64,000 nt of DNA, from the NCBI GenBank assembly GCA_015345905.1, contig JADDTR010000003.1:620001-684000 (forward strand), given 5' to 3'. Every line of letters begins with the position of its first letter. The first letter of the stretch is position 1. This DNA comes from Aotearoamyces nothofagi (lineage: Eukaryota > Ascomycota > Leotiomycetes > Leotiales > Tympanidaceae). The notes beneath the pieces are model-generated. The model made no database searches. It was not told the origin of the DNA and saw nothing but the letters and a program-made list of their open reading frames with translations. This document shows, in pieces, positions 57,654 to 64,000 of the stretch. A program made the translations under genes and the position numbers.

Positions 57654-60600
57654 CTAGAGCTGGAGCCTGAAGGTTGCTACTTCAAAAGGTCGCAATGTGA
57701 CCTCTACCTTCCCATTCTCATACTTTAGCTCCTCTCCATCATCCTCTAGCAAATTGGTCCTCCATACCTTCTTGACCACCAAGGTGTCCTCGATCTCAAT
57801 TGTGCCCTTACTCGTTCCTCCTAGGGATTCATAAATCCTCAAAATTACACTCTTTCCTTTGCGCCTAGCAAGCTCGCCACGGCTGACGTCCTCATCATCT
57901 TCGCCGCGCTTGACTGTGTCCAGAATCAAGGACTTATTCCCCGTAAGATTGATAGGAAGGTTCTGAGAGATGGATGAGTCTCCAGCTCTCTGACCTTTAA
58001 GGAGCTGCATAGGATTGTTGAAATTGAATGCAGTGCGGACAGTAGTGGAGCTAAGATCACCTTCATGGGGTAGTATAGCCCAGCGAATGTTATGGCGGCC
58101 CATGTCTGCGTGGGCATCCGGAGCTTTCGGTGCTCGAAGGAGAGAGAGTCGCATGAGATTACCACATGTGGCAAAGCCGTATTTGCTGTCGTTAAGGATA
58201 GATACACCATAACCATGCTCTGAAAGGTCGGCAAACTTATGACAGCATACTTCAAATTTTGCCATGTCCCAGCTACCATATGTCAGTATGGTTGGCTTTA
58301 ATTCATGCAAAAATCTTACCTAGTGTTGTAGTGCGTTGGTCTTCTAACGATGCCAAACTGTGTCTCATACGATGCTTCTGTATTTCGGACGTCGACTGGG
58401 AACTCAACTTTGAGGAACTTCATAGATTCACGCCATTCTACTTCAGCAGCTATCTCGACGTAAGACTGGTAACCTTCAAATGCAGCCGATAGACTGATGA
58501 TTGTCTTGATCCACGATTTATCGCTAATTCTTGTCTCGGTCATGATGCTGACTCGGTGTTGGCTTCTCTCAACAATCTTGGTATGAGAGGACGTCAGTTC
58601 CTTCCGAGAATCAAGATGGAAGACTTCAACATCCCAAGCTTGCCAATATAGAGGTTTGTCATCGAATATCACAAGTTGATTTGCCTTTCCACCTTTGGGG
58701 ATCACTTCGCGTTCAGCTTGGCGATCATAAAGAGAGGTGATATGACCTCCATCAACCTGCACACGGAGTTGATCGTTCTCAAGAATGAAAATGTCATTCC
58801 CCGCCTCCGTCACTGTGACAGCAAGATTTTCAGTAGTCTTGAACGCCTTAATACTTAAAAAATTCCCATCTCCACAAGCCACGCCGCAGGAGCCAGGCGA
58901 TGTATCCACAATCTCCTTGCGATGCCACGGCAAAGTATTGATAGCAACAAGCTCTTCTAACTTGGCATCGTTAGTAGGACTCAAGCCAAGCTCTTTGCGA
59001 AGATCTTTCATCAATTTCTCGCCAGTTTTAAATATTTCAGCATAGAGCTGTCACCAGACGTTAGCTATGCAGGTCATAAAGGATTGGATCAACCGTACCT
59101 CATCGGAATCATCATAGCACATTTCTATAGAGCTTCCTGGCAGACAATCATGAAATTGGCACAAAAGCGTCGCCTCCCACATATCGTCGAGCTCCTTCTT
59201 CGGATACTTGTAATCGGAACTTCTGATACTAGTAATTGTGGCCAATAACTCAATGTCACGGAGCAAATTCTCTGACTTTCTGTTGTTGCGCTTGTTATTG
59301 GCCTGCGTGGTATAAGTCCCTCGGTGAAGTTCAAAATATAATTCGCCGTACCAAGTCACTAGATCCAAACCCTTCGATATTCTCGATTCGATGCGATCGA
59401 AGAAGTCCTCGACAGATTGGCCCATGTGTACTCGGGGTAATAGACCCACCTGGTCACTCATTCCCCGGCAGCGTCTGAGCTTTTCCATATGCTCCCATGT
59501 CGGTCCTCCGCCGCCGTCACCCTTGCCAAACACTAGCAACGAGGTAGGATCTTGGTCCATAGATTTATGTTGGGTCACGCTGCGACGGACATCACCAAAG
59601 TTGGCAGCTGCAGTATAGGTCTCCGAAGGAGCCATGTGACATATGACCTGGCTGCCGTCTAGCGATACCCAGTTGAAGGTAGTATGAGGAAATTTGTTGA
59701 TATTATTCCAGCTAAGCTTCTGAGTAAAGAAACGAGTCATTCCTGAAAGACGACATAGTTGAGGTAGTTGACTTGAATATCCGAAGGTGTCTGGGAGCCA
59801 AAATGTCCGGCACCGTTCTCCAAAATTACTCTCAAAGAAGCGTTGCCCATATAGGAATTGCCGAACCAGCGACTCTCCACTTGGCATATTTGTATCATGT
59901 TCAACCCAGCTACCACCAACCGGTTGGAAAGTTCCTTTCTTTACCTTTTCCTTAACTCTATCGAAGATATAAGGGTAATATTGCTTTAGCCACTTATACT
60001 GCTGAGCCTGGGAGCATGCAAAGCGGTGCTCCGGATATCTATCCATGAGGTTACACTGATTTGACCAACTTCTCGCAACTTTTCGTTTCGTCTCTGCCCA
60101 TGGCCACAGCCAACAGGTATCGATGTGACAGTGGCCAATACCATAGACTAACGGGTCAGTTCCCGTCTCGTAGACCTTAGAAGAATCGACGTTCTTGCCC
60201 AAATATTCCTCTGCAATCTTCCGGCACTTGATTATTGAATCCTGGTTGCCAAGCTCAAATGTGTCAACTATATCATTTGCGATTTTCATAGCCTTGTGTT
60301 GCTCCCACGAATCGGTAGGAAACTCTCTAGCAGCATCACCAATAATCCATATATCGACGTATAGTTGCCGCGCCTGAACATTGACTGCCACAATCTCTGC
60401 CTTACTCAATTGAAAATACTTGTTTGGGTTTGGCGGCTGGATGGAATCTCCGCCAGGTGCATTGCCGAACATACCATTACAGGCCATCTCGATGTATATG
60501 ACATGCTCTTTGCCATCTCGAAATGACTCTGGCAAAATCCATTCTGTCCTCTCTCCTCCACCAGTTAAACCTTGTAGGGGATTTCCGTCTTCGGTCCATA

Positions 60601-61050
60601 CCAGCCCTTCATTATTTGCATCCCAATGTAGTTCGAGAAGTTCTTTCTTACGAAGGTGGTCGGGGACTATGAGCTGGACTTTGAACCAGTGGGTCGACCA
60701 TGAAGGGCCGAACGAGTCGCCAACTTTCGTAGACTTGAATGCATGGGAGACGGCATCTTTGAACGTTGGCCGAGCGAGGTCAGGTACGTCGTATACCGAG
60801 AGCTTGACATATGGTTCTCCCGAGGCAACACCCTCATTTAGCATTCTGTCGGCATTTATAGTTAGTAATTTGCACTGGTAACATTTCTAAAGGTAACTCA
60901 CGCTTGTAAATTTTTGGTTTCATATTGTCCGCCTCCCGTCAACATAGCAATCCGGTTCTTGTATATGCTAGGGATCCATTGTCCGACAGGGTGAGTTGAC
61001 AATTGAGGATACGAGCTTTTCAGCTTTGTTGGTATTGTTTCGCCGCCCAT
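57654..61050 (-). CDS. AMS1: Vacuolar/cytosolic alpha-mannosidase (GH38, Ams1)
   Basis: Four exons on the minus strand: 60902-61050, 59099-60845, 58320-59047, 57654-58272, giving 1080 residues. An in-frame ATG at 61080 would add 10 residues; I prefer 61050. The start (SYPQLSTHPVGQWIPSIYKNRI) is typical of Ams1. The GH38 catalytic domain shows GHCHIDTCWLWPWAET with metal-binding His290 and Asp292, FWLPDTFGYSSQLPQL with nucleophile Asp402, and GGSWVEHDTNMPSGESLVRQ. The C-terminal beta-rich domains follow ([20 protein letters not shown]). There is no signal peptide, as expected for Ams1, which reaches the vacuole directly from the cytosol by the Cvt/autophagy route in yeast. It trims mannose from free oligosaccharides. 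It faces the GH3 gene, with 326 bp between 3' ends. Confidence 0.96.
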
Positions 61051-62065
61051 GACTTCCTTTTTGATAATCACTATTACCAAGTTAAGTGGATGTTGTGGGA
61101 GGATAGAGGATGGAGGATAGATCTAATAACGGCCATGACGCTGAGTTATGGAGCCACACTCGTATCAAGACAGGGATCAGCTGTCGCGAGATAGCGGGGA
61201 AAGCGTTGGAGCTGGTACGAGTACATCTCCGACGCACCCGATAAGAGCGATTATTAGCAATACCTAGAATACCTACTTCACCATCGATGAGCATCATTAA
61301 TAATCGAGTAAACTCTCTGAAGTGGTTTGACGAATCTAAGATGGCTAGGTATGGTAGAAGTGGAAGCTGTTTGGTTAGCTAGATCAATCTATACAAGTAT
61401 AGATCTGGCTAGGTCAAGTGAGGTGTCATTTGACAACAGAACACACTGTCTGCCTGCAGGTACACCCGCCCCAGCTCGAAGCCACGCAAAATATCTCCAC
61501 GGCATCTAACAGCGATCATTTGGGAGGTAGATATACAGTACCTGTACTCGTCTGCATATATCATTAGGATAGTGGTCGTATTATGGTATAGAACAGCAAT
61601 TGCTTTTTCACAAAACTATGGCATGGTACATCTTGTTGTTTGCTCAGAACTTATTCATAAATCAATAAATAACAGTAAGCCGGGCGATTATCAGGAGCAG
61701 GATACTAATGCCTATAAATCGTATGTGTAAATGGTCCATCACTGTGGAACTGTCAAGAGCATACATATATAGTTTAGGCCTAAGGATTGAGGCCAAATAT
61801 CTGACTCGGCATTCTGATATAAGACCCGAAAGCTCAGCACGAGCCACAAGGGAAATGTGTCCTGATGAAGCATACCAAAGACGCGCCGACTCTATCAATC
61901 CGTACTACTGCATTTTTCAACGCCAATGTATTAAGGTAGCTTCTTCAATTGATATCTCAGTCAGTTCGTTTGGCCTCATGTTTCTCTATACTCTCGTCGC
62001 ATAGGTTATTGCAGCTTGGAATATCGCCATCTTGAGGATATACTTATCTAAGCATCTGAGCAACC
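61051..62065. other. Divergent intergenic region AMS1 / ERV46
   Basis: About 1 kb, presumably two promoters. Open frames at 61662-62004 have no motif. Confidence 0.5.
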
Positions 62066-63489
62066 ATGCCTGCGAAGTCAAGATTCACGAGGCTCGATGC
62101 CTTCACAAAGACTGTTGATGAAGCCAGGGTGCGGACCACCTCCGGTGGCATTGTGACCATAGCTTCACTGCTAATTGTGCTGTACCTGGCCTTGGGAGAA
62201 TGGTCTGATTACAGGCGGGTTGTCGTACACCCCGAATTGATAGTGGACAAGACTCGAGGCGAAAAAATGGAGATTTATCTTAATATTACGTTCCCAAAGA
62301 TACCCTGCGAACTTCTGACGCTCGACGTCATGGATGTTTCTGGAGAGATTCAGACTGGAGTCAGGCACGGCGTTAATAAAGTCAGGCTCTCTCCAGCCGA
62401 GGACGGCGGGCACGCCATTGATGTCAAGGCATTAGATCTGTAAGTTTTTTGATCTGCGTTATCTGACCACACTCCAGCTAAGACCGATCAGACATTCTGC
62501 GGACGACCAAGCAGCACACCTTGACCCATCTTACTGTGGCCAATGCTACGGGGCAACCCCACCTGCGAACGCACAGAAGCCAGGGTGCTGCAATACGTGT
62601 GAGGAGGTTAGAGAGGCATATGCATCTGTCTCGTGGGCCTTTGGTCGAGGCGAGAACGTCGAACAATGCGAGCGAGAACACTACAGTGAAAGACTCGATT
62701 CACAGCGGAAAGAGGGATGCCGAATAGAGGGGAATTTACGCGTCAACAAAGTTGTAGGAAACTTCCATATTGCACCCGGACGCAGTTTCAGTAATGGCAA
62801 TATGCATGTACACGACCTCAACAATTATTTTGAGACGCCAGTTGAAGGGGGCCATGTTTTCTCGCATATTATTCATTCTCTGCGTTTTGGACCACAGTTA
62901 CCAGAAGAACTGAAAAAGGGGGCAAAATCCATGCCATGGACCAATCATCATCTAAATCCTCTTGACGGTACCGAACAATTCACAAATGACCCATCCTACA
63001 ATTACATGTATTTTGTGAAGGTTGTTTCAACATCATATCTACCGCTAGGCTGGAGCCAAAAAGCATCAGGCAGATTTAGTACTACGGAAGATAGCATCGG
63101 ACTAGGAGCATATGGACATGGCGGCGATGGGAGTGTCGAAACTCATCAATATTCTGTCACCAGCCACAAGCGAAGCCTTAATGGTGGAGATGGTTCAGGC
63201 GAAGGCCACAAGGAGCGACTGCATGCCCGGGGAGGTATCCCTGGAGTGTTCTTTTCATATGTGAGTTTCATATTGGGACAGAGTTACTCTACGACGATAA
63301 CTAATTTAGGCATAGGACATATCGCCAATGAAGGTGATTAACCGGGAAGAACGAAGCAAGACATTGGCGGGGTTCCTAACAGGGCTGTGCGCTATTGTCG
63401 GTGGGACATTAACTGTTGCGGCAGCTGTTGATCGAGGCGTTTATGAGGGAGCCTCTAGGCTTAGGAAACTACAGTCGAAAACACTGTAA
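62066..63489 (+). CDS. ERV46: COPII vesicle cargo receptor Erv46 (ERGIC3 family)
   Basis: Three exons: 62066-62439, 62492-63260, 63316-63489, giving 438 residues. The joins read KALDLHSADDQAAHLDPSYC and FFSYDISPMKVINREE. A short cytosolic N-terminus (RFTRLDAFTKTVDEARVRTTSGG) precedes one helix (about 27-44). A long lumenal domain follows, with a cysteine-rich loop (CGQCYG, GCCNTCEEV), HIAPGRSF and the GGIPGVFFSYDISPM motif. A second helix (about 400-420) and a short basic cytosolic tail end the protein. With Erv41 it cycles between ER and Golgi and returns ER-resident enzymes that lack HDEL, in yeast notably glucosidase I. It is longer than the yeast protein because of Gly/His-rich insertions near residues 300-345. 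Confidence 0.94.
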
Positions 63490-64000
63490 ACTAGATCACT
63501 GTACATTGTGTTTATTGAGACTCTGGATGTATAGAAATTGACGTTATGGTTTGTCTCTTAATGGCTGGATGTTTGGATGATGAGATGGTGTCGCCAAATT
63601 CTGACATAGGATTTTCTCTGACAATGTAGTAGAAATGCTGTGGTAAAGAAATTATACTCCACCTAATGCCAGATACATCTATCTTGTTTATGCCTATGAT
63701 GGCTGAATTGGATGTTAGCAGTATCTCAATAATATGCTCATTGCAACTGGATACGTTCTACTGCATCTTGTTGGCTTTGTGGCGTAAATCGAGTTGACGT
63801 CAAGACCAATTTACAGCTGATTATGTTCGGAAACAGGCCCGAACAATAGACTCAGGATTCCGATCTCTAACCTCCGACGACTGTGGCTTCGCACTCAGAG
63901 ATGGGGCCATTGCTTTCGCTGCATGAACAGCATGGACTAGGCTACGTGAACGGAGTAGAAAGGAAGTGAAATCAGGTGAAATCATGCCGGATACGCGCCC
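63490..64000. other. 3' flank, no gene seen
   Basis: The 3' flank of ERV46; no further gene recognised before the window edge. Confidence 0.5.

Overview
The window looks like nuclear DNA from a filamentous ascomycete (Pezizomycotina). Genes are compact and carry short introns (mostly 46-150 bp) with GTRAGT-type donors and CTAAC/CTGAC-like branch sites. 5S rRNA genes lie dispersed among protein genes, as in Neurospora-type genomes. The proteins are typical of this group, including Crt10, Atg10, Mdm20, Cox23, Ilm1, Shr3 and an AAAP amino-acid transporter. A class such as Leotiomycetes is possible but cannot be fixed by eye. I saw no bacterial, viral, transposon or CRISPR sequence.

Layout. 0.7-2.0 kb: membrane-anchored GH5 hydrolase. 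2.7-4.9 kb: CRT10. 5.4-5.8 kb: two near-identical 5S rRNA genes. 5.9-8.9 kb: low-complexity, repeat-rich DNA before an ammonium transporter (8.9-10.7 kb). 11.4-14.6 kb: Arp2/3 subunit ARPC1 (-), U2 snRNP protein B'' (+), ATG10 (-). 15.3-22.0 kb: GH47 alpha-mannosidase, a C2-domain protein, a secreted M20 peptidase. 22.1-31.5 kb: HAD phosphatase (-), GGTase-I beta CDC43 (-), ILM1 (+), NatB subunit MDM20 (-), and COX23 (-), an 83-residue gene split into four exons. 34.6-39.3 kb: putative Fe(II)/2OG oxygenase and a RING protein. 40.6-46.4 kb: AAAP transporter, medium-chain reductase, short-chain dehydrogenase. 48.1-48.7 kb: a low-complexity hypothetical protein (-). 52.2-52.9 kb: SHR3. 54.4-61.1 kb: secreted GH3 beta-glucosidase (+) facing GH38 alpha-mannosidase AMS1 (-). 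62.1-63.5 kb: ERV46.

There is no operon or obvious biosynthetic cluster; this is ordinary housekeeping gene order with two loose themes. The first is secretory-pathway and glycan handling (GH47, GH38, ERV46, SHR3, GH3, GH5). The second is nitrogen uptake: an ammonium transporter, an amino-acid transporter with four GATAAG sites upstream, and SHR3, the ER chaperone of amino-acid permeases. Most genes were assembled by joining exons by eye using splice-site phase and family motifs. Every joined model keeps frame, but no transcript evidence was available. The rest of the window (about 31.5-34.6, 39.3-40.6, 46.4-48.1 and 48.7-52.2 kb) shows no recognisable gene beyond the low-confidence items listed.
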